64,000 nt of DNA from Ficedula albicollis (taxonomy: Eukaryota > Chordata > Aves > Passeriformes > Muscicapidae), in NCBI RefSeq assembly GCF_000247815.1, contig NC_021673.1, positions 108,271,432 through 108,335,431 on the forward strand, read 5' to 3'. The notes beneath the pieces were generated by a model, which had not been told where the DNA came from, ran no database searches, and saw only the letters and a list, made by a program, of their open reading frames with translations. Below are positions 1-37,336 of the stretch, piece by piece; positions within the stretch are counted from its first letter, which is position 1; each line of letters starts with the position of its first letter. The position numbers and the translations under genes are program-made.

Positions 1-2790
1 CTTTGGGGGTCACTTTGGCTGACCACTACCCTTAGCTCCCCGGGCTGTCCCCCACGGCCCGAGACGGAGGTGATGGGTAGTGTCAAAGGCTCCTATCCCT
101 CTGAAATCCATCTCTTTCCCCGGGGGATGCGGATTGCTCCGCCGGCTTCTCCGCTGTTCTACCGCGGGGGCTTGAGCCGTGCGGAGCCAGCCGGCAGCTC
201 CCCGCCGGGCTGAGCGCTCCCCAGAGCCGCCGGTGCCCCGATCGATATGCCCGCTCCAATGTCACAGCCGCTGGGCAATGGAAACATTCCATATCGTGGG
301 GTGGCCTTGATAAAAGTATATTTTAAGTAGTGTGGATAAGCGAAGGGGAGAAGAGAGGGGGAGAGGTGCCGGCGCGTCGCCCGTAATAACCGCTGCGCTT
401 ATCAGCCCGGCCTAAACTCCCCAGCAGTTTCTAAAGTACATTAAGTTACATAAACACGTCTCGGAAAAGAATACACTCCAGCCTGCGATAGTCACCAAAG
501 TGACCCCTCGTACCGCCTCGCCCCCGAGCCCGCCGGGCCCCACGGCCGCAGCGACACGGGAGCGGTGGGGCCCGGCCCGGCTGGCGATGCCCGCTGCTCC
601 AGGGACTGTCCGGGCCCAGGCGCAGCGATGGTGCGGCCGGACCCAGCCTTTCCTTCCTCCCTGGAGCACCCCTGGTAAGGGATCACGTTTGCGGAGACCC
701 GAGAGTGGGGGAAGGAGCAACAGCTCTGCGCTTGCACACGGCTTACCCCCAACCCTTTTTTGGGAGGTTGAAGTGCCCGAGAGGGAATTTGCCTTAATTG
801 GATACGAAACTTTTTTTCCCCCCAATCTGCCTTCTTCCCTCTTTGGCCACAACGACCAGGAGCGATGGTCACCTCACTGGCACCTCCCCTCCTGCTGTGT
901 CTTCCCGCAACCGAGCATCCTCCTGCCCTCAAAAATGTCCCTGCACATGCACCCCCGGTACCTAAACCCAGGCATGGTGCAGGAAACACCTGAGAGCCTC
1001 TCAGAGCCCTGGGGTGAAAGTTACGTCAGCAGAGCGGGATTTGGGAAAGGAGTGACGTAATGAAGAGTTAGGAGTCTATGATTTGAGCGGTTCGACAGCA
1101 AACCCGAAATGAAAAGGAGTGCAGAGGAAAGGGGTGACTGGGAATGGTTTCCCACGCTGATCTCAATATGAGCCGGGTTTTCTTATCATGTTTATCGGAG
1201 GAAATAAAATGAAGCTTGTAGCCCGGCTATAACGTAAACAGGCTAATCGGCAGGGGAAAAAACCAAGGCGCCTGAGTGTAAAACACGGGTCTCTTTGGAG
1301 CCAGGGAGAGAGGCGCCTGCCAGGCCAACGCGGCCGTTCTTCCCAGCCATCCTCACCTTTCGGGCAGGCACCCTCCGGGCCCGGGCGGGTCCCCACCGCC
1401 CTCCGTGGGCTTAATGAGCACCGGCAAACCCCTCCCAGAGAGCAAAGCCCGCCGCTTGAAAAAAAAAAATAAAATCACTGTATTTCTCGCTTTATATACA
1501 TCTTTACACGTGCCTGAAAAATACCCTCGTGTTTAACCGGAGAAGGGGCAACCAAAAGACTGAAAAAAACCGCGGGGTTTAAAGCTCGGCGCTTTTCAGC
1601 GCAGAAGTTTGTAGTGGTAGCACCTAAGGAGTAGAAGCGGCGTGGGCATCGACTCTCGCGGCTTCCACCGCTCTTGTCTCACATTCGCAGGTAAAAACCA
1701 CGACAAAAACGTTTTGCGTTTCAAGCTAGGATCGAGAGACTAGCCGGGCGGAAAACAAATCACTGCCCTCGCTTGCAAAAGCTTATTTTCCTGTTTAATA
1801 TTGCACTCACTAAAATACATCTAAAAGTAAAAAGGAAAAAAAGTCACTTCAGCCTGGCAGGGTGATCGATACTATTTAACGATATTGTTTAGAGACAACT
1901 GACAAGAAAGAAGTATCACCTTTAATCATACAATTTAATAAAGAAACGGTTTCTCGGGAAAGTGATTGTTTTCCGATCAAACCCCTGCCGCGCTATACCG
2001 CAAAAATTAACGCGCACAATAAACTTCCAAGTTACAGTCAGTTCACCCGCGCCGGCAGAGCGGATCGCTACAGCCAGCGTTTTCACCGTACCCCCAGCGC
2101 TGCAAATTCTTCACCTCCCGTTCACCTCGCCTGGAAAGACCGAAAGAAAAGCCGTGCCTACCCCAGGAGCGACAGCACCGCGCATCAGCAGGTTTGGGCT
2201 CGGTTTCTGTCGGGAGGGCTCATGCCTGCCGGTTGCCGAGAGCCCGGCTCTGCTCTAGTCCAGCCCTTTGCCGCAGATGACTTTCTGTACAAACTGATGA
2301 TGACAGATATCCAGCTGATAACCTCTGGTGAACGAAGTTATTTTAATTTCCAGTCACTTTCCTGCTAAGTACCATATCAGTTTGTACACAGCTGAGATAA
2401 GAGGGTTGAGGAGCGGGGGGGTAATAAGAAAGAAACGGAGGAAAAATGCCTACCGCCAGCTGTTGGGATGGACACATCCCACAACTTGCTTTGGCTTCAC
2501 CTGATGGTTGGGGCAACTCAAGGAGGAGCCACATTTTTTCATCTCTGATAGCTCGGATTTTGACGATCAAAAACTAAGGAGATTAGAGGGAGGGATACGC
2601 TCTCCTGGTGGCTTAGGGCGAAAGCCAGGCACACATCCCCCCCCACACGACCGCTCCCAGGGGACATTCGCTGACATGCCGGGAGGCGCGGGGGAAAAAA
2701 AACCCAAAATCTTACAGAAGCTGAACAATTACAATAAAAAACTATTTTATCCGAGAAGGAGGGAAGAGTGTGCATTATTTCTGGGTTAAA

Positions 2791-2827
<37 letters not shown>

Positions 2828-3008
2828 AAAAAAGAAAAGGAGAAAGTCTGGGGTATCTGTCAGAGCCAGCTCTCTCTGCTCGTTCCTGCTCCCCGAGCAG
2901 GGGTCTGTCGCCTCCTCGCTGCGGGCGCCCCGAGGCGCCCCCCTCCCCCGCCCCCGGGGCCGCGGCGGCCCGGCTGGCCCCGGGACTGGCACCCCTGCGG
3001 AGCCCCGT
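1..3008. other. Upstream flank of GATA6, no gene seen
   Basis: No ORF here has recognisable similarity. The stretch is partly GC-rich (1-1000) and partly AT-rich (about 1430-2400) with little obvious repeat apart from a poly-A run near 2798-2830. WGATAR-type motifs occur at 308-313, 399-404, 1183-1188, 2316-2321, 2395-2400 and 2546-2551. An inverted pair of CRE-like motifs lies at 1021-1060. In human an antisense non-coding RNA starts divergently from this promoter; nothing in the sequence alone lets me place such a transcript here. Confidence 0.6.
1021..1060. promoter_or_regulatory. Inverted pair of CRE/ATF-like motifs
   Basis: TTACGTCA at 1021-1028 and its exact reverse complement TGACGTAA at 1053-1060 are separated by 24 bases, about 2 kb upstream of the probable promoter. 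The motif is a near-consensus site for ATF/CREB-type bZIP factors. Function is inferred. Confidence 0.4.
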
Positions 3009-3110
3009 GTTTGTTTAGGGCTGGCCGAGCCCAATCAGGGCCGCCTGCCTGCAGTTTTCCGGCAGGGCTGCAAGAGGCGCCTCCTCTCTCCTTTTTATAC
3101 ATGAGCAGCT
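3009..3110 (+). promoter_or_regulatory. GATA6: GATA6 core promoter / start of the first exon (probable)
   Basis: The segment contains GTTTGTTTAGGGCT, a CCAAT box at 3031-3035, TGCAGTTTTCCGGCAG, then AGAGGCGCCTCCTCTCTCC and a TATA-like TTTTTATA at about 3092-3099. As I recall it, the 5' end of human GATA6 mRNA has nearly the same order of motifs, so this is the promoter or the first bases of exon 1. It lies 2 kb upstream of the start codon in CpG-rich DNA. The recalled similarity was not aligned here, and the exact start site cannot be placed. Confidence 0.7.
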
Positions 3111-3213
3111 GGCCGCCGCCGCCGGAGTCGCCGCCGCCGCTCGCCCCCGCCGCACTGGATTTACCGCCCGCCGCGGCCCCGCGCCCCGGCCCCATGCGGG
3201 ACACCGGCATCAG
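3111..3213 (+). other. GATA6: Candidate non-coding exon 1 of GATA6 (3' boundary tentative)
   Basis: Vertebrate GATA6 has an untranslated first exon spliced to the exon that carries the start codon. Downstream of the promoter-like motifs a plausible donor, CAG/GTTTGG, occurs at 3213/3214. The matching acceptor is acacccag ending at 5090. The donor is a guess by eye and other GT sites between 3210 and 3500 are possible. Transcript data would settle it. Confidence 0.4.
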
Positions 3214-3317
3214 GTTTGGCCCCTCTCTCTCCTTGTCTCGCCGCGTATTCGCTCGTTCTCTCTCGGTTTTCTCTCCGTCTCTCTGCCCTCGGGCACTCCG
3301 AGGGGAGCGCGGCCGTC

Positions 3318-3341
3318 GGCCGCTGCCCCTGGCTGGGGGAG

Positions 3342-3383
<42 letters not shown>

Positions 3384-3407
3384 CCGCTGCCCCTGGCTGG
3401 GGGAGCC
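3318..3407. repeat. 40-bp poly-C run flanked by a direct repeat
   Basis: A roughly 26-base segment starting GGCCGCTGCCCCTGGCTG occurs at about 3318-3343 and again at 3382-3407, with a 40-base run of C (3342-3381) between the copies. Neither copy encodes anything recognisable. The arrangement could be a stuttered assembly join or a slippage-generated duplication. Confidence 0.85.
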
Positions 3408-3454
3408 CGAGGGAGACTGTGCGGGCAAACATCCGATGCCGGTGCCTGCAGCTC

Positions 3455-3587
3455 TTATCTGCCGGAGCCTTATCTCCCAGTTATCTCGCAGGAGGGAGAG
3501 ACGTATTCGGTGCCTATCTGCGAGGGGGCTCTGCGTGTGTGTGTGTGTGTGTGTGTGTGTCCTGTATTCTTGTGCCTGTGGTTATCT
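3455..3587 (-). promoter_or_regulatory. Cluster of five GATA-factor sites in intron 1
   Basis: Five YTATCW motifs (WGATAR on the minus strand) occur at 3455-3460, 3470-3475, 3481-3486, 3514-3519 and 3582-3587, all in the same orientation. Chance expectation for this length is about 0.26 sites. A short (TG)n lies between the fourth and fifth. The cluster lies just downstream of the promoter and is a candidate autoregulatory element for GATA6. Binding is inferred. Confidence 0.5.
3534..3560. repeat. (TG)n microsatellite
   Basis: About 13 TG units in intron 1, next to the GATA-site cluster. Confidence 0.9.
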
Positions 3588-4075
3588 GGAGAGCCCCGAG
3601 GTGGGCTGAGAACGGAGAGCCTCGCCTTCTCTTGCTGTCACTTCTCTGTGTCCCCTTTCGCTTTCTGCTCCTTCTCCCTGGGGCTGGCACGGGAATCTTT
3701 ATGTCTGTCTGTCCGGCCTTCCTCACGCTGCCAGCTCCGAGCTGACGCCGCCGGGCTCGGGACGGGTGTCACCCCTGCAAGGTGTGCTGGGGCTCGGGGC
3801 AGTCCCCAGCCAGGGCTGTCCGCCGGATCCGGCCCCTGCGGCAGCCACATCCCGCCCGGCCTGGGTCCGCGTCCCGCCGCCGGGCACACTTCGGGCCCGG
3901 CCCGAGCGCATCTCCCGTCCCTCGGGTGCCTTTCCCTCCTCCTCTTCCTCCTGTTTTCCGTGACCTTGGGCTGGAAATAGGCAAACAAGCGAGGCGATGC
4001 GCGGAAGAGCTAACATCTCTCTCCGGCGAAGTAACCTTAAAGGGATCGCCTTACTAATTGTTTTCTCGGTGGAAC

Positions 4076-4092
4076 TGAGTCAAAATGACTCA
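4076..4092. promoter_or_regulatory. Inverted pair of AP-1 sites
   Basis: TGAGTCA at 4076-4082 and TGACTCA at 4086-4092 form a 17-base inverted repeat with a three-base AAA centre in GATA6 intron 1. Each half is a perfect AP-1 consensus. Confidence 0.5.
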
Positions 4093-4501
4093 TTCATTGA
4101 AATAATCATAACAACGACCGCAGCCAAGGAAGGGCAGAGACAGGGAAAAATGCCCCCTCTCTCCCCTCTGTCCCGGCGCCCTTACGCCCACCTTTGCCCC
4201 GGCGTGCTTCATGTTCAGATCCGCAGCCCGGGATGCGAAGGGAGAGGGGAGCAGCCCTCCCGCCGTGCGGAAAGCGGGGCTGGAGCCGCAGCCCCGGCCC
4301 CGCGGGACTGGCGTCTCCCGGCTCGTCTTGACCTGGGCTGCCTGATCCCATTCCGCCGGGGCGAGGGACAACAGCGCCGAGGCGACATGACTGATTAAGC
4401 GCTTAGAGGGGCCAGATAAGCCCTGATGAATCTCATTACGGGAGGGAGACGGGCTGTCCTGTTTGCAAACTTTGTTATTATTATTTCTCTCTCCCCCACT
4501 T

Positions 4502-4522
4502 NNNNNNNNNNNNNNNNNNNNN
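4502..4522. other. Assembly gap (21 N)
   Basis: A run of 21 ambiguous bases in intron 1, 25 bases upstream of the 485-base poly-C run. It marks a poorly resolved stretch. Confidence 0.99.
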
Positions 4523-4546
4523 TTCCCTGCTCTTTTGTGTCCTCCC

Positions 4547-5032
<486 letters not shown>

Positions 5033-5109
5033 ATCCCCCCCTCCCCTCCTCCTCCCCCTCCCCTCCTCGCCCTTCCCCATCCACACCCAGCGGCTAGAAG
5101 GGGACCTGG

Positions 5110-24041
<18,932 letters not shown>

Positions 24042-24361
24042 CCTGGTGCGAGGGAAGCTGGATCCTGGCAGCCCCCAGACACCTGCGCAGTGTCCCCTGT
24101 GGAGCGGTCGCAGCGGCAGCGAGAGCGCTGGCAAAGACCATTCCTCTCAAACAGTTTTTGAGCCTTGGTGGCAGAGGTGCTTTTCTACTTCCGAAAGAGG
24201 CTTTGCTGAAGCATCCAGTTCTTCATCTATGCAAGAAAAATGTAGGGAAAGCAAATGACCACCGGGGATAGCTAATGCAGCCTTACACTCTCAAAAAAAC
24301 CCTTCAAAAACCCCCCAAAAGCAAACAAACAAAAAAAAAACAAAAAAAAAAAAAAAAAAAA

Positions 24362-25139
<778 letters not shown>

Positions 25140-26263
25140 AAAAGGAAAAGAAAAAGAAAAAAAAATGACAAAAAAGAAGAGATAAACCCACGCCTATTGA
25201 TAGATTCCAGAAATACATCCTCAACTTACCCAACAGCGCTGCCTTTCTGATTGTATAGTTGTTTTCACTCTCTCATCACCTTTTCCCCTAAGAATTTGGT
25301 GGAAGTTGTCAGTGTCGGGGAGGGAGTAGACTTTAATTGCCAGAGATAACGAGATACTTTTAAATGAATGTCAGAAGTGCTTACAGCTTGAGTTGACGCA
25401 GACTTCTCTCACCGAACATTTGATGTCTTCGCCCCGTCGGACCTCTCCTTCTGTGTTCTCATCTTCAGCGTGCCTTGCTCTGCTCTTCAGAGCCAGCTAT
25501 GTCCCTGGAAGAAATCACAACGTTTGGTACAAATCCCACAAGGTCCAGCTGTTTAAGGAGATTTTGGGATTGGTGTTTTTTGGTTTAAAATATTTACTCA
25601 CTTTTCGAGACTGCTATATAAGTTTTAAAGTACACTGTGACTGAGATTTATGAAAGTCCGTATTTCCTGGCTGAACTGTATAGAGTCGGTCAAAATTTGT
25701 AAACAGGGTAGCAATCAGATATTTTTCTTCCATATATACAATAATTTTTTTAAAGAAGTGCAATTTGCGTTGCAGCAATCAGTGTTAAATCATTTGCATA
25801 AGATTTAACAACGGTTTTTATACGAATGAATGAATGTAAACATTTTAACTTAATGGTACGTAAATAATTTAAAAGAAAAAACTTAACTAGGCATCCTTAG
25901 GCTTTTTAGTGCAACAAAAATGCATCCACTTTCTGTATTTCCAGTTGTTAAAGCAAGAGTTTCAAAGAACAAGCCTTCTCTCAGGAAAATTGCCCTAGCC
26001 ATTTGCTCCAAAGTGTTGTACAAAAATGCAAATGCATCCCCAAGGGGTTTTTTTGCCATTGAATAAGTGTGTGGTGGAAAGAAACAAATTGCAATGAAAC
26101 TGTACTACCTAACTGATACATATGTAAATACTGCAGAAGATATCCAGGCATCTTGAAAATGTAGGATGCAATCTGTATAGTGTGACTGATGCATAGTTAG
26201 GTTGGTTTTCATTGGTTTTTAAGTGGGACGTCATTTGGAAAGTTGTTTCATCAGAGCTTTACA

Positions 26264-26269
26264 AATAAA
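26264..26269 (+). terminator. Polyadenylation signal AATAAA of GATA6
   Basis: Canonical AATAAA, followed after about 20 bases by a T-rich stretch and then TGTACAGTGTG, a plausible GU/U-rich downstream element. It lies 2.2 kb after the stop codon. Cleavage is expected near 26285-26295. Confidence 0.7.
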
Positions 26270-26290
26270 AGGGTATCATTTTAGGATTTT

Positions 26291-29200
26291 TTTTTTCTGT
26301 ACAGTGTGCCTTTTCCTTTGTCTCCAACTACATTAAAAGCTATGGAAACATACCTGGTACAGGTGGCATGTCTGATGGCTGCAAGGAAGGTCTCCAGCTG
26401 AAGTGCCTCTTCTGCCTACCTAAGTAGGCAGTGTGTGCTTTTCCTGCAACTCCCTTCACTACACCTTCTGATGATGTGTAAAATGAGGGCTTCCACCTAC
26501 CAACACAGGCTCCTCATGGGCACATGTGAGGTTTTTGTGCTGAAAGTCTGGGGAACTGAGCCCATGCCCTGTAAGGACTATCATTGTTTTGCTTGCCCTT
26601 CACACCATAGCTAAACGGTGTCACCCAGGTTCCCTGAGTAGGCAAATATCAGAATGTTACCCACTACAGATGTAACTGCTGAGTGGCAGAAGCTTTGAGT
26701 GCCCACTGGCATCCTCCTGTGGCCAAAGGTGAAGGGCAGCAAAAACCGAAGGCACTGCTGCTGAAAAGACAGTGAATTTTAGCTGTTAAGGGAAGTGGAA
26801 AACCTTTTGCTGGCTCTGAGGACTGGTTCTTTTCATTGCTCAGCTCATTGGAACCAGACTCATTGCCAGGTGTGATTTCCAGCTATGTCAGCAGTGCTGT
26901 TGGACTGGGAAGCCAGTATGCCCAACCTATGGAGAGTCTGCAGTGTGTCTTTGTCTCTCTGTGCCAGACCTTCTTTTGGAGTGAATTGGGGTAGCTCCTA
27001 GGCCTTCAGTGAAGCTATGCTGCCTTGCACCAGCCAAGAAGCTGCCTCTTGGTTTTCCAAACCTGACAGTTGAGTTGCTTCCTTACACTGGAGGTGTTGT
27101 GGGGACTGTGGGATGAACACTGCAGCGCGGTCCCAGGAGGAAAACTGGTCCTAGCAAAAGGGATCAGGCTGAGCCTTGCTGGGGTTTGGGTTGCTGTGGC
27201 CAGCCAGGAGTGGGGATCACTCACCCTTCTTGGGGGGTTGTCATGCCATGCTCAATGCTGGGCTGCCTGTGGGTTCATGTAGCCAGGTACCCCAGCCCTG
27301 CTAGCCCTGGGGCCATGTGGGCTTGGATCTTGTGATTTCCAAATTAAATACCTATCTAAGTGCAAGCCGAGCAATGCAGAGAAACACTGGGCTTAAAAAA
27401 CGAGGTGTGGACAAGAGGGTGGAAATTTTTCCTCTTGCCCTTTTTGTGATTTCACAAGTATTGGCACTCAAATGGATAAAACAGCTGTTGCTAACTTGTG
27501 TTGCGGAGTGTTCAGTCTTAGCTAGGGTCAGCATCCTTTCTTGTTTCCCTTTTTCTTTTCCATTTTTCTTGCCAGGGTGATGTTTGGTGTGCCACTTCTG
27601 AAAAGCTGAGCACATGACCCATACCTGCTGGGTGTGTCAGAGCTGTATTGCTCAGAGTGTACAATAAAACAGTTACCAATAGACCAGCGTGTTCCAGTTT
27701 CAGGCTGCTGACCCGGCAGAAAATGTCATCTGGTTGCTGATGCTCTTGCTGGTGGCCTGTGGAAGGCCATCTTGCTTTGAAACCCTGTGGCACCTGTGTA
27801 AGAGGGCTCCTAGGAGGCCTGGCTCCCTTCTCAGCCCCACCTTAGCCCAGAGTCTATCTTAGAGTGGTTCCTGCAGGTAATGGGTCTTGCAGGGGGCATA
27901 TAAGGATACCCTCTGTGAAAAACTTCCTCTTGGACCCGAGGATGAAAATGCTCTTTTAGGTAATATCAGGAGAAAAAAACCCCCTAGAAATCCCCAATAT
28001 TTCATAAGGAGGGTGTTTCCAATTATTTCTTATCAGCAAAAAAATCAAGAATGGAATGCTTTGCCTCCTTGTACCAGAGCAGGGCTGTCAGGTTTTCAAC
28101 CCTCTCTAAGAGTTCAAAGAGGATGCAGCACTACTTTGCCTTACTGAAAAGGTGCTGAGGACCTCAAAGCCAGGTTCTGTGTTAAATTTTACGTAGAAAA
28201 GGACTTTGAGAACATACCTCCATACTTACCAAAACTGCTCTTCAAATGTACTGATTGCTGGAGCTGCTACTCCAAAATAAAGGTTTCTTTTTTTTTTTAA
28301 TAATTATTTTGCATTTTAGTCCTGCTGAGCCAGCACAACTCTGAGTGTGTGAGCTGGACTTTGTTCTGGCTCTTATATTGTTGATATCACTGCTTCTGAT
28401 GGAAGGCCTGGCCAAAAGCTTTCCTCACTTATCACCATTTCTCTGCAGTGACAGCCCTAGGCTGGGCTGCAAAAGAGCAAAGAAGGAGTTTGACCATGAG
28501 TTTTGGTTACTAGTGGGGCTGAACAAGCCAGGTTGACCCCAGAGCATCTTTCTAGTACCAGAACGAAGCTTCAGCGTTGACATTTGGAGGTGGGGGGCAA
28601 AGGCATATGGCCACTTTTCATGTTAGCACCTTTTCTCTGGAAAGAATAAAAATTAAATACCAAATGCCCCAGGGCATCTGCTTCATTACCATCAAGCAAT
28701 ATCAGAAGGGTCAAATTTGCTTGAGTGGCCCCTCAAGATCAGACTGCTCCCATCCATGTGTGTTACCCTGGCCTCCAATCTTCCCTAGGTCCTAGATCCT
28801 GTTTTAGTAATACTCCTGACACCCTCACCCATAATCATATTTTCTTCTGCTCAAAGTGCTTGAAATAAGATGAGGTCCCCACTGTGGCTCAGAGTGGTAT
28901 TTTTCAGCATGGCAGTGAGGGTGTGTGCTGGTGTGGGTGCAACAGCTGCCAGAATTGGTTTGGTGATCCAGAGAACCAACCCAGGCCAAGAACCAGCCTT
29001 GGACAGGCTGCTCAAAGGGAGTAAGGAGTGCCGGGCTCTTTCCAGAACTGCAGGTGGGCTTTGTTTCCTGTGAATGATCAGAGGGCAAAGACCTGGGTGT
29101 GAGGTGAGGAGCAAAGTAGCTGATTTTTTGTTTTCCTGCTGCAGAGATAGAAAAAGCCATACATCAGCTCTGTAACATTTGCCATATAGAACTCAGGTAT

Positions 29201-29685
29201 TTTAGTGTCTGCTCCTGCACAAAAATAATATAACTTCTGCTCCTTTCTAAGAGAAGAAGGGATTTTGGAGTGACATCCTGTCCTTGCTATTGCGAACCTT
29301 AGTTGAGCACAGGCTGCAGAAACCCAAAATGGACTTCAACTCCTCCTGTGTGATCACAGCTCCAGATCTTCCTTTATCCAACTGTCATGAACTTCATTCC
29401 TCACAGATCCTCCAGTTCCTAAATCTGTATACACTGGACATTCCAGGATTTTGTCAAACGTACTGAATTCAGTATTAAAATATAGGGGAAGGGTTGTTGC
29501 AGTGGGCCAGTGAGAAGGAAACCGAAGGCTTGAGGAGCATTCTCATGTGCCTTCTGCTCCATATGTTGCAAAAGGCTTGAGGCCTTCACTACATATTTGT
29601 AACGTGTTTTGGAAACACTTCTTAATATTTCCTCAAAGCTATCTGATGGAAGCTGGTAGCGTATCTAGGAGAGGGGAGTAGAATT
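26291..29685. other. Intergenic DNA downstream of GATA6, no gene seen
   Basis: Unique sequence with only short, unsupported ORFs. I recognise no repeat family and no conserved protein. Confidence 0.6.
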
Positions 29686-29755
29686 TCACAGAATCACAGA
29701 ATCATTTAGGTTGGAAAAGACCTTCAGGATCATCAAGTCCATCCTTTGATCTGTA
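29686..29755 (-). mobile_element. CR1 LINE 3'-end fragment
   Basis: TCACAGAATCACAGAATC followed by TTTAGGTTGGAAAAGACCTTCAGGATCATCAAGTCC is the reverse complement of the avian CR1 3' end with its octamer tail. Only about 70 bases remain, so it is a 5'-truncated dead copy. Confidence 0.85.
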
Positions 29756-29859
29756 AATTTAGGTGCCTGGGTGGACAGGTAATCAAACAAGAGTTGCCAA
29801 TGTTGTAACCAAAAGTGCTAACGTACTCCTTGAACAAATAATCAGGAAAACAGTGAGTA

Positions 29860-30215
29860 GGAGGAAGGAGGCAATTTTACTTTGAAATGCTGCATCCAGA
29901 TGTGGCCTCCACATTTGAAAAGGGTGTTTAAAAATTGGCAAAGGTAGGGAAAAGAATAACTAAAATGATTTATGAACTGAGGAAAATATCTGGTCTTGAT
30001 AAATTTAAAGACCACAGTCTGCTTAGAATATCTAAAAGAAGACTAAAACGTGATTGGTGTGGTAAGTCCCTTTGTGGAGAGAAAATGATAAGTGCTAACA
30101 GGCCTTTGACCTTGCAGAGAAAGACATAACAAGATCTACTGGCTAAAAGGTGAAGCTGGATTAATTAAATAGATAATTTAACTTCAGCTGAAAAAAATGA
30201 ATATAATTAATGATG
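29860..30215 (+). mobile_element. Ancient CR1/L3-type LINE fragment
   Basis: Recognisable landmarks in order are GCATCCAGATGTGGCCTCCAC, an AAAATGATTTATGAACTGAG-like block, CTAAAAGAAGACTAAAACG, CAGAGAAAGACATAACAAGATC and GGTGAAGCTGGATTAATTAA. They follow the 3' region of old amniote CR1/L3 elements. The similarity is from memory and divergent. A 64-residue ORF over it is an element remnant, not a host gene. Confidence 0.65.
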
Positions 30216-36952
<6,737 letters not shown>

Positions 36953-36955
<3 letters not shown>

Positions 36956-36982
36956 TTTTTTTTTTTTCTTTTTTTTTTTTTT

Positions 36983-37052
<70 letters not shown>

Positions 37053-37088
37053 ACCCCTTTTTTTTTTTTGTCTTTTTTTTTTTTTTTT
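36953..37088. repeat. Poly-T / C69 / poly-T block
   Basis: A T-rich tract, then C at 36984-37052, then ACCCC and another T-rich tract to about 37088. Confidence 0.93.
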
Positions 37089-37180
37089 AATTAAGCACTC
37101 AAGTGACTGATTTGCAACATGTAGACCTCAGTTTGGTTTGGAACTGAGATTCAGATGTACTTGTAGACAAAAATTTAAAA

Positions 37181-37336
37181 ATGTGATCTTATAGGCGTAC
37201 TCAGGGTCAGTTGATAAAAATAATTCTTTTGCCAGCGTGTTGAATCCAGTTACCACATAAATGTGATCTTATAGGCGTACTCAGGGTCAGCTGATAAAAA
37301 TAATTCTTTTGCCAGTGTGTTGAATCCAGTTACCAC
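37181..37336. repeat. 80-bp tandem duplication
   Basis: Copies starting ATGTGATCTTATAGGCG at 37181 and 37261 differ at two bases I noticed (GTTG/GCTG and GCGTG/GTGTG). Divergence argues for a real, somewhat aged duplication. Confidence 0.9.

Larger units (their letters stand above)
2880..4400. other. CpG island over the GATA6 promoter and first intron
   Basis: Dense CG dinucleotides and high GC content run from about 2900 to 4400, spanning the probable promoter, exon 1 and the first part of intron 1. A second GC-rich block covers exon 2 (5091-6200). CpG-island promoters are usual for developmental transcription factors. Boundaries are by eye. Confidence 0.7.

Noticed and set aside
1..3000. 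Divergent antisense RNA such as the human GATA6-AS1
   Set aside because: Known from human biology, but I cannot see exon boundaries or any diagnostic sequence for it here.
2768..3745. 325-residue ORF over the promoter CpG island
   Set aside because: GC-rich DNA has few stops. The ORF crosses poly-A, poly-C and (TG)n runs, has no recognisable domain, and overlaps the GATA6 promoter and first exon.
29935..30129. 64-residue ORF as a possible host gene
   Set aside because: It lies within a decayed CR1/L3-type LINE and has no start-context or splice support.
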